A DNA stretch of 64,000 nucleotides from Pseudomonas hunanensis (GCF_013393325.1 NZ_QJRC01000060.1:62001-126000); one strand, 5' to 3'. Positions 50,926 to 61,499 are shown, counted from the first letter of the stretch. Notes: generated from the letters alone by a model not told the origin. Program-made: numbers and translations.

Positions 50926-50931
50926 GTCCCG

Positions 50932-53900
50932 ATGGGTTTCAACCTTTCTGCCTGGGCGCTGCGCAACCGCCAGATCGTCCTGTTCCTGATGATTTTGCTG
51001 GCGGCCATTGGCGCCATGTCCTACACCAAGCTCGGCCAGAGCGAGGATCCGCCGTTCACCTTCAAGGCCATGGTCATTCGCACCCTGTGGCCCGGCGCCA
51101 CCGCCGAAGAAGTGTCGCGCCAGGTGACCGAGCGTATTGAGAAGAAGCTGATGGAAACCGGCGAGTACGAGAAGATTGTCTCGTTCTCCCGCCCCGGCGA
51201 ATCGCAGGTCACCTTCATGGCCCGCGACTCGTTGCATTCCAAGGACATCCCCGAGCTGTGGTACCAGATCCGCAAGAAGGTCGCGGACATCCGCCACACC
51301 TTGCCGCCGGAAATCCAGGGCCCGTTCTTCAACGATGAATTCGGCACCACCTTCGGCAATATCTATGCGTTGACTGGCGAGGGCTTCGACTATGCGGTGC
51401 TCAAGGACTACGCCGACCGTATCCAGATCCAGCTGCAACGGGTCAAGGACGTGGGCAAGGTCGAGCTGATCGGCCTGCAGGACGAGAAAGTCTGGATCGA
51501 GCTGTCCAACCTCAAGCTGGCCACCTTGGGCGTGCCGCTGGAAGCCGTGCAGAAGGCGTTGCAAGAGCAGAACGCGGTGAGCACCGCCGGCTTCTTCGAG
51601 ACACCCAGCGAGCGCCTGCAGCTGCGCGTGAGCGGGCGATTCGACAGCGTCGAGCAGATCCGCCAGTTCCCTATTCGCGTGGGTGACCGCACCTTCCGCA
51701 TCGGCGATGTGGCCGAGGTGCACCGTGGCTTCAACGACCCGCCCGCGCCGCGCATGCGCTTCATGGGCGAGGATGCCATTGGCCTGGCGGTGTCGATGAA
51801 AGACGGCGGCGATATCCTGGTACTGGGCAAGGCCCTGGAAGGTGAGTTCGAACGCCTGGCGCACAACCTGCCAGCCGGTATGGAGCTGCGCAAGGTCTCG
51901 GACCAGCCGGCGGCGGTGAAGGCCGGCGTGGGGGAGTTCGTCCAGGTGTTGGCCGAGGCGCTGGTCATCGTGCTGCTGGTGAGTTTCTTCTCGCTGGGCC
52001 TGCGCACCGGCCTGGTGGTGGCGCTGGCCATCCCGCTGGTGTTGGCCATGACCTTTGCCGCCATGCATTACTTTGGCATCGGCCTGCACAAGATCTCCCT
52101 CGGTGCGCTGGTGCTGGCCCTGGGCCTGCTGGTGGACGACGCGATCATTGCCGTGGAGATGATGGCGATCAAGATGGAGCAGGGCTACGACCGCCTTAAA
52201 GCGGCCAGTTATGCCTGGACCAGCACGGCCTTCCCGATGCTCACCGGCACCCTGATCACGGCGGCAGGTTTTCTGCCGATTGCCACGGCGGCCTCCAGCA
52301 CCGGCGAATACACCCGGTCGATCTTCCAGGTGGTCACTATTGCGTTGCTGGCCTCGTGGGTGGCGGCCGTGGTGTTCGTGCCGTACCTGGGCGAGCGCCT
52401 GCTGCCAGACCTGGCCAAGCTGCATGCCGCGCGCCACGGCAAGGACGGCCACGCGCCAGACCCTTACGCCACGCCGTTCTACCAGCGTGTGCGGCGGGTG
52501 GTGGAGTGGTGTGTACGGCGGCGCAAGACGGTGATTCTGCTGACCGTTGCCGCCTTTGTCGGCAGCATCGTGCTGTTCCGCTTTGTGCCCCAGCAGTTTT
52601 TCCCGGCATCCGGGCGCCCGGAGTTGATGGTTGACCTGAAGCTGGCCGAAGGCGCTTCGCTGGCCAATACCGCAGAGCGGGTCAAGCAGTTGGAGGCGCT
52701 GCTCAAGCAGCAGGACGGCATCGACAATTATGTGGCCTATGTGGGCACCGGTTCACCGCGCTTCTACCTTCCGCTGGACCAGCAACTGCCGGCAGCCAGC
52801 TTTGCCCAGTTCGTGGTGCTGGCCAAGTCGATGGAAGACCGCGAGCGCCTGCGCAGCTGGCTGATCGACACCGTGGACCAGCAGTTCCCAGACTTGCGTG
52901 CCCGGGTCACGCGCCTGGAAAACGGCCCACCTGTGGGCTACCCAGTGCAGTTCCGGGTCACCGGCGAACACATCGAGAAGGCCCGTGCCCTGGCCAGGGA
53001 AGTGGCTGACAAGGTGCGTGAGAACCCGCATGTGGTGAACGTGCATCTGGATTGGGAGGAGCCGAGCAAGGCCGTGTTCCTTGAAATCGACCAGGACCGT
53101 GCCCGCGCCCTGGGCGTGAGTACCGCGCACCTGGCGAGCTTCCTGCAGAGTTCGCTGATCGGCAGCACGGTCAGTCAGTACCGCGAGGACAATGAGCTGA
53201 TCGAGATCCTGCTGCGCGGCACCCTGCAGGAACGCAGCGAACTGGGCAACCTCGGCAGCCTGGCGCTGCCCACCGACAACGGCCAGAGCGTGGCCCTGTC
53301 GCAGGTAGCGACCCTGCAGTACGGCTTTGAAGAAGGCATTATCTGGCACCGCAACCGCTTGCCGACGGTGACCGTGCGCGCCGATATCTACGACAAGGAG
53401 CAGCCGGCCACACTGGTGAAACAGATTCTGCCGACCCTGCAGGACATCCGTGCCAAGCTGCCCGATGGTTACCTGCTGGAAGTGGGTGGCACGGTTGAAG
53501 ACGCTGAGCGTGGGCAGAAGTCGGTGAACGCCGGCATCCCGTTGTTCGTGGTGGTGGTGCTAAGCCTGCTGATGATCCAGTTGCGCAGCTTCTCGCGCAC
53601 GGTGATGGTGTTCCTCACCGCGCCGCTGGGGCTGATTGGCGTGACCCTGTTCCTGCTGGTGTTCCGCCAGCCGTTCGGCTTTGTCGCCATGCTCGGCACC
53701 ATTGCCCTGGCGGGGATGATCATGCGCAACTCGGTGATCCTGGTGGACCAGATCGAGCAGGACATCGCGGCGGGGATGGAGCGTTGGCAGGCGATCATCG
53801 AGGCCACGGTGCGGCGCTTCCGGCCAATCGTGCTGACCGCGTTGGCGGCGGTGCTGGCGATGATCCCGTTGTCGCGCAGTGTGTTCTACGGGCCGATGGC

Positions 53901-53997
53901 GGTGGCGATCATGGGCGGTTTGATCGTGGCCACGGTGCTGACGCTGTTGTTCCTGCCGGCATTGTATGCGGCGTGGTTCAGGGTGAAGAAGGGCTGA
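50932..53997 (+). CDS. RND efflux pump, inner-membrane subunit (MexK-like)
   Basis: 1021 residues, twelve membrane helices with two large periplasmic loops. It starts MGFNLSAWALRNRQIVLFLM. The proton-relay aspartates are in LGLLVDDAIIAVEMMAIKM (helix 4, near 400). The late helix region GTIALAGMIMRNSVILVDQI is typical of HAE1/MexK-like pumps. It expels hydrophobic drugs or biocides with the adaptor upstream. No outer-membrane channel gene follows, so an unlinked OprM/OpmH-type protein would be required, as for MexJK. Confidence 0.92.
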   Translation: MGFNLSAWALRNRQIVLFLMILLAAIGAMSYTKLGQSEDPPFTFKAMVIRTLWPGATAEEVSRQVTERIEKKLMETGEYEKIVSFSRPGESQVTFMARDSLHSKDIPELWYQIRKKVADIRHTLPPEIQGPFFNDEFGTTFGNIYALTGEGFDYAVLKDYADRIQIQLQRVKDVGKVELIGLQDEKVWIELSNLKLATLGVPLEAVQKALQEQNAVSTAGFFETPSERLQLRVSGRFDSVEQIRQFPIRVGDRTFRIGDVAEVHRGFNDPPAPRMRFMGEDAIGLAVSMKDGGDILVLGKALEGEFERLAHNLPAGMELRKVSDQPAAVKAGVGEFVQVLAEALVIVLLVSFFSLGLRTGLVVALAIPLVLAMTFAAMHYFGIGLHKISLGALVLALGLLVDDAIIAVEMMAIKMEQGYDRLKAASYAWTSTAFPMLTGTLITAAGFLPIATAASSTGEYTRSIFQVVTIALLASWVAAVVFVPYLGERLLPDLAKLHAARHGKDGHAPDPYATPFYQRVRRVVEWCVRRRKTVILLTVAAFVGSIVLFRFVPQQFFPASGRPELMVDLKLAEGASLANTAERVKQLEALLKQQDGIDNYVAYVGTGSPRFYLPLDQQLPAASFAQFVVLAKSMEDRERLRSWLIDTVDQQFPDLRARVTRLENGPPVGYPVQFRVTGEHIEKARALAREVADKVRENPHVVNVHLDWEEPSKAVFLEIDQDRARALGVSTAHLASFLQSSLIGSTVSQYREDNELIEILLRGTLQERSELGNLGSLALPTDNGQSVALSQVATLQYGFEEGIIWHRNRLPTVTVRADIYDKEQPATLVKQILPTLQDIRAKLPDGYLLEVGGTVEDAERGQKSVNAGIPLFVVVVLSLLMIQLRSFSRTVMVFLTAPLGLIGVTLFLLVFRQPFGFVAMLGTIALAGMIMRNSVILVDQIEQDIAAGMERWQAIIEATVRRFRPIVLTALAAVLAMIPLSRSVFYGPMAVAIMGGLIVATVLTLLFLPALYAAWFRVKKG

Positions 53998-54003
53998 AGA
54001 CGC

Positions 54004-54026
54004 GGGGGAGGGCATAGCCCTCCCCC
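54004..54026. terminator. Hairpin between convergent RND and DUF4197 genes
   Basis: GGGGGAGGGC, loop ATA, GCCCTCCCCC: a perfect 10-bp stem starting six bases after the pump stop codon and ending seven bases before the DUF4197 stop. Confidence 0.6.
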
Positions 54027-54033
54027 TGGGCCG

Positions 54034-54723
54034 TCACAGGGCGCCGAAGACCTTCTTGGCCAGGCTGGTAGCCGCCTGCGCTGGGTTCTGGCGAATGCTC
54101 TGCTCCTGCTTGCCAATCATCTCGAACAGGCCATCCAGCGCCTTTTCGGTCACGTAGTTCTCAATGCTGGCGCTCTTGGCGTCGACCACGCCCAGTGCCA
54201 CCGCCTGCCCGGCAAAGTTGTTGTACTGCTGGGCCAGGCCGACCTTGTCGGTCGCCTGCTTGACGATTGGCAGGAACTTGGCGCGGATCTGCTCGCGGCT
54301 GCTCTTGTTCAGGTACTGGGTGGCCGAGTCGTCACCACCGCTGAGAATGCCCTTGGCATCGGTCACGCTCATGTTCTTCACGGCATCCACCAAAATCGCC
54401 TGGGCCTGCGGCACGGCGGCTTCGGCGGCCTTGTTCATGCTGGCTTCAAGGGCATCGACCTGTTCACCTTTGCCGAACATCTTCATGGCCTTGGCCGCTT
54501 TGCCCAGGTTGCCAGGCAATTCGATGCGCACGTCGGGGTTGTTGCTGAAGCCACCTGGGGTGCTCAACTGCTTGACGGCGAGCTGTGCGCCTTGGGTCAG
54601 GGTATCTTTCAGGCCGCCAGTGGCGTCTTTCTGGCTCAGGTCGCCCAGCGACAAGGCCAGGGCGCTGGCCGACAGCAGCAGGCCGGCGCACAGGGTAGTG
54701 AAGCGCAGGGAAGTGCGGATCAT
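54034..54723 (-). CDS. DUF4197 domain protein
   Basis: 229 residues with a signal peptide (LLLSASALALS, cut near 24) and an all-helical periplasmic DUF4197 domain. Landmarks are LKDTLTQGAQLAVKQLSTPGG and the C-terminal KALDGLFEMIGKQEQSIRQN. The family has no known role. It is followed on the same strand, upstream, by a YbaY-type lipoprotein gene 33 bases away, so the two may be co-expressed. Confidence 0.85.
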   Translation of the reverse strand: MIRTSLRFTTLCAGLLLSASALALSLGDLSQKDATGGLKDTLTQGAQLAVKQLSTPGGFSNNPDVRIELPGNLGKAAKAMKMFGKGEQVDALEASMNKAAEAAVPQAQAILVDAVKNMSVTDAKGILSGGDDSATQYLNKSSREQIRAKFLPIVKQATDKVGLAQQYNNFAGQAVALGVVDAKSASIENYVTEKALDGLFEMIGKQEQSIRQNPAQAATSLAKKVFGAL

Positions 54724-54756
54724 GAAGCTTTCCTTGTAAACGGATGAATACGGGTA

Positions 54757-55155
54757 TCAGCGAATCGGGTCGACTTTGATACGTACCGATTGTGGGTCAC
54801 TGCCGTCGAGCGCGACACCATGGTGTTCGGTATTGATGAACAGCAGCTTGCCATCCAGCTCGATGCGCGCGCTTACCGCGTAGCGGTGGCCAGGTTTGAC
54901 CTGGGCCGGGTCGTAGGTGAGGTGGAACGGCAACGGTACGTTGCCTTTGACCGGGCCGGCCTGGCGGGCCAGGGTTACGGCGGGTGCGTCCATCAGCGAC
55001 ACGTCCTGCAGTTCCACGCTCAGGGTGGCGGCAGGTGGCAGGGCGATACGCTGCAGGTAGAAGACTTCACCGTCCAGGCTGGCCTGGTTGGATGGGGTTT
55101 GGCTGGAACAGGCTGCGAGCAGGGATGCGCAACACAGCATAAAGAGCTTTTTCAT
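54757..55155 (-). CDS. YbaY family lipoprotein
   Basis: 132 residues from MKKLFMLCCASLLAACS (lipidated Cys near 16), with GGAG before the ATG. Longer in-frame starts would lose this signal. The mature part is a beta-sandwich of the YbaY type: EVFYLQRIALPPAATLSVEL at the start and LPFHLTYDPAQVKPGHRYAV in the middle. Role in the envelope unknown. A gap of about 75 bases separates it from plsB. Confidence 0.88.
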   Translation of the reverse strand: MKKLFMLCCASLLAACSSQTPSNQASLDGEVFYLQRIALPPAATLSVELQDVSLMDAPAVTLARQAGPVKGNVPLPFHLTYDPAQVKPGHRYAVSARIELDGKLLFINTEHHGVALDGSDPQSVRIKVDPIR

Positions 55156-55231
55156 GGTATCTCCGAAGTCCTTGGCGTTGGCTTGTGGCCAACCCCAGGG
55201 ACTGTAGCGGATTTTCCCGACGGATAAAGCC

Positions 55232-57718
55232 TCAGATGGTCGAAGATTCCAGCCCGTCGTCACGGTGCAGGGCCACCTGGCGGATCGACAGGCGCAATTC
55301 GGCCGACAGCACACGCTTGGCCACGCCCTCGGCCAGCTCGCCGAGCTTGTCGTGATACCCCAGCTTGCCTTGTGTGTCGGTGTGCAGCACGCCTTGCTGC
55401 AGCAGGGTCTGGATGAAGTGGCGGAACAGCGTCTTGTCGAAGAATTCCGGGGCGTTCAAGCCATGCAAAATCGACAGGCGCTGGGCCATCATCACGCACA
55501 GGTCTTCCAGCGCTTCGGCGCTGAGGCTGTTCTGCCCGCTGTTGATCAGCAGCGAAGTGGCCATGTAGAAGCGCTGCAGGGTCTGGGTGATAGTGCGGGC
55601 GAGCAGGGTCAGTAGCACGAACTGCCGCGAGCTTGGCGCCGGGCGTACGTACACGTCGTTCTCCTGGCGCAGCAGGCCTTGCTCGACCAGCGCGGCCAGC
55701 CATTGGTCGATGACCTCGTCCAGCTGCTCCGGCGCCCAGCGCAGGAACAGCTCGGCCTGCAGGTAGGGGTAAAGCGCGTGCACATACTGGCCCAGCAGTT
55801 CGCGGCTCATGCGCGAGCTGCTGAGGAAGAAGCTGGCCAGCAGCGCCGGCAGGGCGAAGATGTGCAGCACGTTGTTGCGGTAATAGGTCATCAGTACCGC
55901 ATTGCCTTCATCCAGGAAGAGGATGCGGCCCAGGGCGTCCTTCTGCTCAGCCACCAGGTTCATGCTGCGCACGTGTTCGATCAGCGCCTGGCCGTCGCCA
56001 TCGGGCAAGGTGGTGTGCGGCGAGTAGGGCACCTGGCGCAGCAGGGCCAGGTACAGGTCGAGCACGCGGGTCAGGGCGCGCTCGTCCAGGGCCAGGCGGC
56101 TGGTGGACAGCAAAGCCAGGGCCACCAGGTTGACCGGGTTGATGGCGGCCGCCTCGTTGAGGTGACGGGCCACGGTTTCACCCAGGCGGGTGGTGGTGGC
56201 GTTGAGCCAATCCGGGCGGTACTGCGGGCCGTGATCCTGTTCGCGCCAGCCGGGCTGCTGCTGGTCGAGGAAACCGGCCAGGCGGATCGGTTCGCCGAAG
56301 TTGACGTAGACCTGGCCAAAGCGCTGCTTGAGTGCACCGAACACCTTGAAGATGTCGAGCACCGATTCTTTCTTCTTGCTGGCGCCGCGCAGTTCGCCCA
56401 GGTAGGTGCGGCCTTCGAGCACGCGCTCGTAGCCGATGTACACCGGCACGAACACGATTGGCGTACGTGACGAACGCAGGAAGCTGCGCAGGGTAATGGC
56501 CAGCATCCCGGTGCGCGGCTGCAGCATGCGCCCGGTACGCGAGCGGCCGCCTTCGACGAAGTACTCGACCGGGAAGCCCTTGGTGTACAGGGTGTGCAGG
56601 TACTCGTTGAACACCGCCGTGTAAAGCGGGTTGCCCTTGAAGGTGCGGCGCATGAAGAACGCGCCACCGCGGCGCAGCAGGTTGCCCACCACTGGCATGT
56701 TGAGGTTGATGCCCGCAGCCACGTGCGGTGGGGTGAGGCCGTTGCGGAACAGCAGGTACGACAGCAGCAGGTAATCGATGTGGCTGCGGTGGCACGGCAC
56801 GTAGATCACTTCGTGGCCGGGCGCTATGCCCTGAACCTGTTCGATGTGGTTGACCTTGATGCCGTCGTAGATCTTGTTCCAGAACCAGCTGAGTACCACT
56901 TCGAGAAAGCGTATGACGGTGTAGGTGTAGTCCGAGGCGATTTCGTTGCCGTAGCGCAGTGCCTGGGCTTCGGCCTTGGCCAGCGGCAGGTTTTCTCGCT
57001 GGGCCTCGTCGGCGATGGCCTGGCGCACCAGTGGCGCGTGAACCAACCCCTTGACCAGGTTGCGCCGGTGCGAGATGTCCGGGCCGATGACGGCAGTCTT
57101 GAGGTTGCGAAAATGCACGCGCATCAGGCGCTGGGCCATGCGCACGGTGCGCGCGTGGCCTTTGTTGTGCTGCACCAGTTCACGCAGGTGGATCGGCGCG
57201 GAGAACTGCACCCGAGTCTTGCGCCCCAGAATCAGTACGGTCAGCAGCCGGCGCAGGCGCCCGGTCACCGCCCAGCTGTCGGCGAACAGCAGCTTCCATG
57301 GGCTGGATTCGCTGGCCGGGGTCTGCCCCCAGAACACGCTGACTGGAATGATCTGCGCATCTTCTTCGGCATGCTGGCTGACCGCCGCCACCAGGCGCTC
57401 AAGTGTAGGCGGGGCACCACTTTTGTCCTGGCGCCCGAGCCAGTCCGGGTCGGGGGTCAGGTAGAAGAACGCGGCCGGCTCTTGCAGTGGGCCGACGGCT
57501 ACCGGCAGCACCGGGCGCGGCAGCCCCGCCTTGGTGCATTCGTGGTCGAGCACGGCCAGGTCGGTGAGCGACGGCGAGGGCAGGGCATAGAACACTGGCC
57601 GGCTGCGGTCGAGGTTGAGGGTCATGGAAGACTGGTTGATGGTCTCGGAGCGCACCCACAGGTACAACAGGCGACGCAGGCCGCCGAAGATCAGGCGGTG
57701 CAGGGGGGAACGGGTCAT
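55232..57718 (-). CDS. plsB: Glycerol-3-phosphate 1-O-acyltransferase PlsB
   Basis: First step of phospholipid synthesis: acylates sn-glycerol-3-phosphate from acyl-ACP or acyl-CoA at the inner membrane. 828 residues. Acyltransferase motifs are intact: block [18 protein letters not shown] (HX4D, near 302), block [12 protein letters not shown], block [18 protein letters not shown] and block [16 protein letters not shown]. Length and C-terminal domain are those of gamma-proteobacterial PlsB. Divergent from the cold-shock gene. Confidence 0.96.
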   Translation of the reverse strand: MTRSPLHRLIFGGLRRLLYLWVRSETINQSSMTLNLDRSRPVFYALPSPSLTDLAVLDHECTKAGLPRPVLPVAVGPLQEPAAFFYLTPDPDWLGRQDKSGAPPTLERLVAAVSQHAEEDAQIIPVSVFWGQTPASESSPWKLLFADSWAVTGRLRRLLTVLILGRKTRVQFSAPIHLRELVQHNKGHARTVRMAQRLMRVHFRNLKTAVIGPDISHRRNLVKGLVHAPLVRQAIADEAQRENLPLAKAEAQALRYGNEIASDYTYTVIRFLEVVLSWFWNKIYDGIKVNHIEQVQGIAPGHEVIYVPCHRSHIDYLLLSYLLFRNGLTPPHVAAGINLNMPVVGNLLRRGGAFFMRRTFKGNPLYTAVFNEYLHTLYTKGFPVEYFVEGGRSRTGRMLQPRTGMLAITLRSFLRSSRTPIVFVPVYIGYERVLEGRTYLGELRGASKKKESVLDIFKVFGALKQRFGQVYVNFGEPIRLAGFLDQQQPGWREQDHGPQYRPDWLNATTTRLGETVARHLNEAAAINPVNLVALALLSTSRLALDERALTRVLDLYLALLRQVPYSPHTTLPDGDGQALIEHVRSMNLVAEQKDALGRILFLDEGNAVLMTYYRNNVLHIFALPALLASFFLSSSRMSRELLGQYVHALYPYLQAELFLRWAPEQLDEVIDQWLAALVEQGLLRQENDVYVRPAPSSRQFVLLTLLARTITQTLQRFYMATSLLINSGQNSLSAEALEDLCVMMAQRLSILHGLNAPEFFDKTLFRHFIQTLLQQGVLHTDTQGKLGYHDKLGELAEGVAKRVLSAELRLSIRQVALHRDDGLESSTI

Positions 57719-57842
57719 GGGGTGTGTGCCCTGGGTGTGATTTTCAGGTGAGTATCCAGCTATTTAGTCTGCCGTATCGGCGTAAGTTCAGCAAAAATCG
57801 GCCAACTGCGGGACCGTCATCAATTTTTTTTGTTCTGTGTCA

Positions 57843-57848
57843 TATACT
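57843..57848 (+). promoter_or_regulatory. Candidate -10 box of the cold-shock gene
   Basis: TATACT, 104 bases before the start codon, giving a 5' leader of about 95 bases. A long untranslated leader is usual for csp genes and may carry thermosensing structure. The -35 region (TCAATT) is poor. Confidence 0.4.
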
Positions 57849-57951
57849 CGGCCTGCCACTTGCAGGATATTTCAGCAAGCGGCGTTGGCACGGGGCAGGT
57901 CGCCTCATGCCTGCAAGGCGATCTTCACAATAAAAAACCGGAGTAGTTCAG

Positions 57952-58161
57952 ATGTCGTCTCGTGAGACTGGGAATGTAAAGTGGTTCAACGATGCCAAGG
58001 GTTATGGCTTCATTCAGCGCGAAGGTGGTGCGGATGTATTCGTCCACTATCGGGCGATCCGCGGTGAGGGGCATCGTACCCTGGTCGAAGGGCAGCGGGT
58101 GGAATACGCCTGCGTGCAGGGCCAGAAAGGCCTGCAAGCCGAAGACGTAGTGGGCCTCTGA
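57952..58161 (+). CDS. Cold-shock-domain protein
   Basis: 69 residues, a single OB-fold RNA chaperone. RNP1 is KGYGFIQ (residues 20-26) and RNP2 is VFVHY (near 32). It begins [14 protein letters not shown] with the canonical Trp and Phe stacking residues; the helix-like end [14 protein letters not shown] is slightly divergent from CspA. CCGGAG precedes the ATG. The leader is long, as expected for post-transcriptional cold control. Confidence 0.93.
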   Translation: MSSRETGNVKWFNDAKGYGFIQREGGADVFVHYRAIRGEGHRTLVEGQRVEYACVQGQKGLQAEDVVGL

Positions 58162-58182
58162 GCCTTTTGCGGTAGGCCTCAA

Positions 58183-58210
58183 GCTGCAAGTTGACCGTGT
58201 AACTTGCAGC
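58183..58210. terminator. Hairpin after the cold-shock gene
   Basis: GCTGCAAGTT, eight-base loop, AACTTGCAGC: a 10-bp perfect stem between the convergent cold-shock and acidic-protein genes. No T-run on either side. Confidence 0.55.
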
Positions 58211-58225
58211 CTGAAGCAACCTGTT

Positions 58226-58603
58226 TCAGCTGGTACGCCAGGTGATTTCCTCTTCACCATCGGCACTGATGCGGACCCAGCGGTCGGCATCTTCTTCCCC
58301 GTCTTCCTCGACCCAGCCACCCGGCGCGCAGCGTACTTCCACACCGAGTGCGGCGAATGCGGCGTGGGCGCAGGCCACGTCATCAGCCCACGGCGTCTGG
58401 TCGCTTTCCAAGTAAAGGCTGTTCCATTTCCCTACAGCCTTGGGTAACCAGGTGACCGGAATGTTACCGGCCCGACATTTGAAGGTATGGCCTTTCTGCT
58501 GCCATTCGCTGCACGGGCCGATTGCCTGGGTGAGCCACTCGGCAATCTGCTTGTGGTCGACGTCGGCGTCCTTCAGGTAGATCTCGATATCAGGTTGGCG
58601 CAT
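58226..58603 (-). CDS. Acidic conserved protein of unknown function (125 aa)
   Basis: Starts MRQPDIEIYLKDADVDHKQI and has a strongly acidic C-terminal part (VEEDGEEDADRWVRISADGE). Several cysteines are scattered (GPCSEW, FKCRAG, VACAHAA, VRCAPGG). No signal peptide or membrane segment. It is 18 bases downstream of rlmA on the same strand, so it is probably the last gene of a dapE-rlmA transcript. Not a family I can name. Confidence 0.7.
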   Translation of the reverse strand: MRQPDIEIYLKDADVDHKQIAEWLTQAIGPCSEWQQKGHTFKCRAGNIPVTWLPKAVGKWNSLYLESDQTPWADDVACAHAAFAALGVEVRCAPGGWVEEDGEEDADRWVRISADGEEEITWRTS

Positions 58604-58621
58604 AAAGGGCTCCGGGTGTGC

Positions 58622-59434
58622 TCAGTCTTGGCGCACGAAATAGTCATAACGCATGGAAACCGTAACTTCGAACGGCTCGGGCTGGTCGATCACCCGGGCA
58701 CGTTTTTCGGCGCTGGCGCGCCAGCCGTGCGGGGTCATGGCCAGCAGGTCGGCGCGGGCCTTGGGCGCAGCCAGGCTCAGGCGGAACTCGAGGGTTTCGC
58801 TGTGGGCATGGGCCATGCCTTCGGGGATCAAGGCCAGGTGTTTGTCGTCGGCGTAAGGGCGCACTTCATCGTAGAGCACTTCGCGCAGTTCCATCAGGTG
58901 GCCGCTGGTCGGTCCGACCCGCATCAGCCCACCGCCAGGGCTGAGCAGGCGCTTGGCCTCGGCCCAGTCCAGCGGGCTGAACACACTGGCGATGTACTGG
59001 CAGCTGGCGTCGGCCAGCGGCACACGGGCCATGCTGGCGACCATCCAGGTGACTTCCGGTGCACGGCGGCAGGCACGCTTGACCGCTTCGCGGGAAATGT
59101 CCAGTGCATAACCGTCGGCGGCCGGCAGGGCCTGGGCGAGCTGCGCGGTGTAGTAACCCTCGCCGCAGCCAATGTCCAGCCAGGCGCCAGGTTGACGCTC
59201 GGCAGCCAGCTCGGCCAGGCGACGGGCGACCGGCGCGTAGTGGCCACCGTCGAGGAAGTCGCGGCGGGCCTCGACCATAGCCTGGTTGTCACCTGGGTCG
59301 CGGCTGTTCTTGTGCTGCACCGGCAGCAGGTTCAGGTAACCCTGGCGGGCGCGGTCGAAGCGGTGGCCTGCCGGGCACGCCACACCGTTGTCGACTTGCG
59401 CCAGGGGCGCCTGGCAAAGAGGGCAGGCGAGCAT
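58622..59434 (-). CDS. rlmA: 23S rRNA (guanine-N1-)-methyltransferase RlmA-type
   Basis: 270 residues. An N-terminal zinc-finger (CPLCQAPL and CPAGHRF, cysteines and histidine) precedes a Rossmann methyltransferase with LDIGCGEGYYTAQLAQALP (SAM site, near 90) and SVFSPLDWAEAKRLLSPGG. Gram-negative RlmA methylates G745 of 23S rRNA. The start overlaps the dapE stop by one base (coupled translation). Confidence 0.9.
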   Translation of the reverse strand: MLACPLCQAPLAQVDNGVACPAGHRFDRARQGYLNLLPVQHKNSRDPGDNQAMVEARRDFLDGGHYAPVARRLAELAAERQPGAWLDIGCGEGYYTAQLAQALPAADGYALDISREAVKRACRRAPEVTWMVASMARVPLADASCQYIASVFSPLDWAEAKRLLSPGGGLMRVGPTSGHLMELREVLYDEVRPYADDKHLALIPEGMAHAHSETLEFRLSLAAPKARADLLAMTPHGWRASAEKRARVIDQPEPFEVTVSMRYDYFVRQD

Positions 59435-60585
59435 CAGGCGAGCAACCGGACCAGGGTCTGGTAGTAGATCTCGGTCAGCAGGTCGAGGTCGCTGGCCAGG
59501 ATCCGCTCGTCCACCTGGTGAATGGTGGCATTGACCGGGCCCAGTTCGACCACCTGGGTACCCATGGTGGCGATGAAGCGACCATCGGAAGTGCCACCGC
59601 TGGTGGACGGCTGAGTGTCGCGCCCGGTGACGCCCTTGATGCTGGACGCTACCGCGTCGAGCAGTTCGCCCGGTTCGGTGAGGAATGGCAGGCCCGACAG
59701 TGCCCAGTCGATCGACCAGTCCAGTTCATGCTTGTCGAGAATCGCCGACACCCGCGCCTGCAGGCCTTCGACGGTGGACTCGGTGGAGAAGCGGAAGTTG
59801 AACAGCGCGGTCAGCTCGCCCGGGACCACGTTGGTAGCGCCGGTACCGGAATTGAGGTTGGAGATCTGGAAGCTGGTGGGTGGGAAGAATGCGTTGCCTT
59901 CATCCCAGTGCTCGGCGGCCAGTTCTGCCAGCGCCGAGGCGGCGAGGTGGATCGGGTTGCGTGCCAGGTGCGGGTAAGCCACATGGCCCTGCTTGCCGCG
60001 CACGGTCAGTTTGGCGCCCAGCGAGCCACGGCGGCCGTTTTTCACCACATCACCCAGCAGGGTAGTGCTGGACGGTTCGCCGACAATGCACCAGTCCAGG
60101 CGCTCGTTACGCGCTTTCAGGCGCTCGACCACTGCCTTGGTGCCGTGGTGGGCCGGGCCTTCTTCGTCGCTGGTGATCAGGAACGCGACTTTGCCGCGGT
60201 GGTTGGGGTAGTCCTGCACGAAGCGCTCGCTGGCGATCACCATGGATGCCAGGCTGCCCTTCATGTCGGCGGCGCCGCGGCCGCAGAGCATGCCGTCGGC
60301 GTCGATCAGTGCTTCGAACGGTTCATGCTGCCATTGCTGCACCGGGCCGGTGGGCACTACGTCGGTGTGGCCGGCGAAACACAGAACCGGGCCGTCCTGG
60401 CTGCCGTGGGTGGCCCAGAAGTTGTCGACGTCTTCAATGCGCATTGGTTCCAGCTCGAAGCCCACGGCGCCCAGGCGGCTCATCATCTGCGCCTGGCAGT
60501 CGGCGTCGACGGGGGTGACCGAGGGACGGCGGATCAGGTCGCAGGCCAGTAGAAGGGTAGGCGAGAGCTCGGCAGGCGCCGTCAT
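59434..60585 (-). CDS. dapE: Succinyl-diaminopimelate desuccinylase
   Basis: Zinc enzyme of lysine and peptidoglycan-precursor synthesis; splits N-succinyl-LL-diaminopimelate. 383 residues. Metal and active-site segments are [14 protein letters not shown] (near 68), [15 protein letters not shown] (near 100), [15 protein letters not shown] (near 130) and the C-terminal [12 protein letters not shown]. The ATG follows GGAG; a longer frame upstream has no conserved residues. Divergent from the fimbrial operon. Confidence 0.96.
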   Translation of the reverse strand: MTAPAELSPTLLLACDLIRRPSVTPVDADCQAQMMSRLGAVGFELEPMRIEDVDNFWATHGSQDGPVLCFAGHTDVVPTGPVQQWQHEPFEALIDADGMLCGRGAADMKGSLASMVIASERFVQDYPNHRGKVAFLITSDEEGPAHHGTKAVVERLKARNERLDWCIVGEPSSTTLLGDVVKNGRRGSLGAKLTVRGKQGHVAYPHLARNPIHLAASALAELAAEHWDEGNAFFPPTSFQISNLNSGTGATNVVPGELTALFNFRFSTESTVEGLQARVSAILDKHELDWSIDWALSGLPFLTEPGELLDAVASSIKGVTGRDTQPSTSGGTSDGRFIATMGTQVVELGPVNATIHQVDERILASDLDLLTEIYYQTLVRLLA

Positions 60586-60791
60586 GGTAAATCTCCGAAA
60601 GCAGGGCAAGGCAGGCAAGGAGCGGTAGTTTAAAGCAAAACCTATGTGTGAAGCGTGTGGTGTCGATTGATTGCAACAGAACGCTTGCCTTGAGGGGAGG
60701 TATTTCACGCTGAATACGCAGTGCGGGTGGGGGTAGGTTGCATCGGCCCCTAGAGGGTCAACCAACTCGTATCGAAAGGTAGAAGAGCGCT
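60586..60791. other. Intergenic region dapE / fimbrial operon
   Basis: 206 bases with no gene that I can support. It should contain the dapE and fimbrial promoters. The right half is A/T-richer (TCGTATCGAAAGGTAGAAG) and includes the ribosome-binding site of the subunit gene. Confidence 0.45.
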
Positions 60792-61439
60792 ATGAATATC
60801 AAGCAGTGGATTGCCATGGGTATGGCACTGGGATGCAGTACAGCCGTGTTCGCCAATACGACAGATGTCATCGTCAGCGGAGTGATCAAGCCAAGTGCAT
60901 GCACGCCGTCGCTCAGCGGAGGCGGAACGTTCGACTTTGGTGTCATCACGGCTGCCGAGCTCAGAGAGGATTACGTGACCCGGTTCAAATCGCAGCCCCA
61001 GCAGCTTGCCGTGAACTGTGGTGCGCCAACTCGGTTCGCCTTGCGGGGCGTTGATGGTCGGGCAGACAGCAATATGTTGCCTTCCAACGTTACGTTCGGC
61101 CTGGGTACCAATGATCTCGATCAGCGTATTGGGTCTTATTTCCTGCAAGGGATTGGAAGCTCTGTTGTCGTCGACGGGAACAGTTCAGTGACTCGTCTGA
61201 TTACGGCCGACAGCGGCAAATCCTGGGCGCCGGACAGCAACTCAATTAATTTCAGCCTGTACAACGGTAAGGAGGGCCACTTTCACGGCTTTGCGGTAGA
61301 CGCGCAGATACCTACTGCCATCAAGCAGTTGACCGCTGACCTGCAGGTCGACATGAGCATCTCCGCGCTCAAGAACCTGACGGTCACCGACGACATCACC
61401 ATCGATGGTGCTTCGACCATCGAGGTGTCCTACCTCTAA
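60792..61439 (+). CDS. DUF1120 fimbrial-subunit-like protein
   Basis: 215 residues with a signal peptide cut near CSTAVFA (residue 22). It is a beta-rich DUF1120 domain with two cysteines (KPSACTPSL, VNCGAP) suited to one disulfide and a C-terminal strand ending STIEVSYL of donor-strand type. It lies first in an operon with a chaperone and an usher, so it is probably the main pilus subunit. Codon use is less G/C-biased than in the upstream genes, suggesting acquisition. Confidence 0.85.
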   Translation: MNIKQWIAMGMALGCSTAVFANTTDVIVSGVIKPSACTPSLSGGGTFDFGVITAAELREDYVTRFKSQPQQLAVNCGAPTRFALRGVDGRADSNMLPSNVTFGLGTNDLDQRIGSYFLQGIGSSVVVDGNSSVTRLITADSGKSWAPDSNSINFSLYNGKEGHFHGFAVDAQIPTAIKQLTADLQVDMSISALKNLTVTDDITIDGASTIEVSYL

Positions 61440-61445
61440 GGGCGC

Positions 61446-61489
61446 ACCGAGCGCGCGCTTGTCGCTACGATGGCAAGCGCGGGCTCGGT
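61446..61489 (+). terminator. Stable hairpin after the fimbrial subunit gene
   Basis: A 16-bp stem with one mismatch (ACCGAGCGCGCGCTTG against CAAGCGCGGGCTCGGT) six bases after the subunit stop. With the next hairpin it may protect the subunit mRNA or lower transcription into the chaperone gene. Confidence 0.6.
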
Positions 61490-61499
61490 CCCTTCCCTC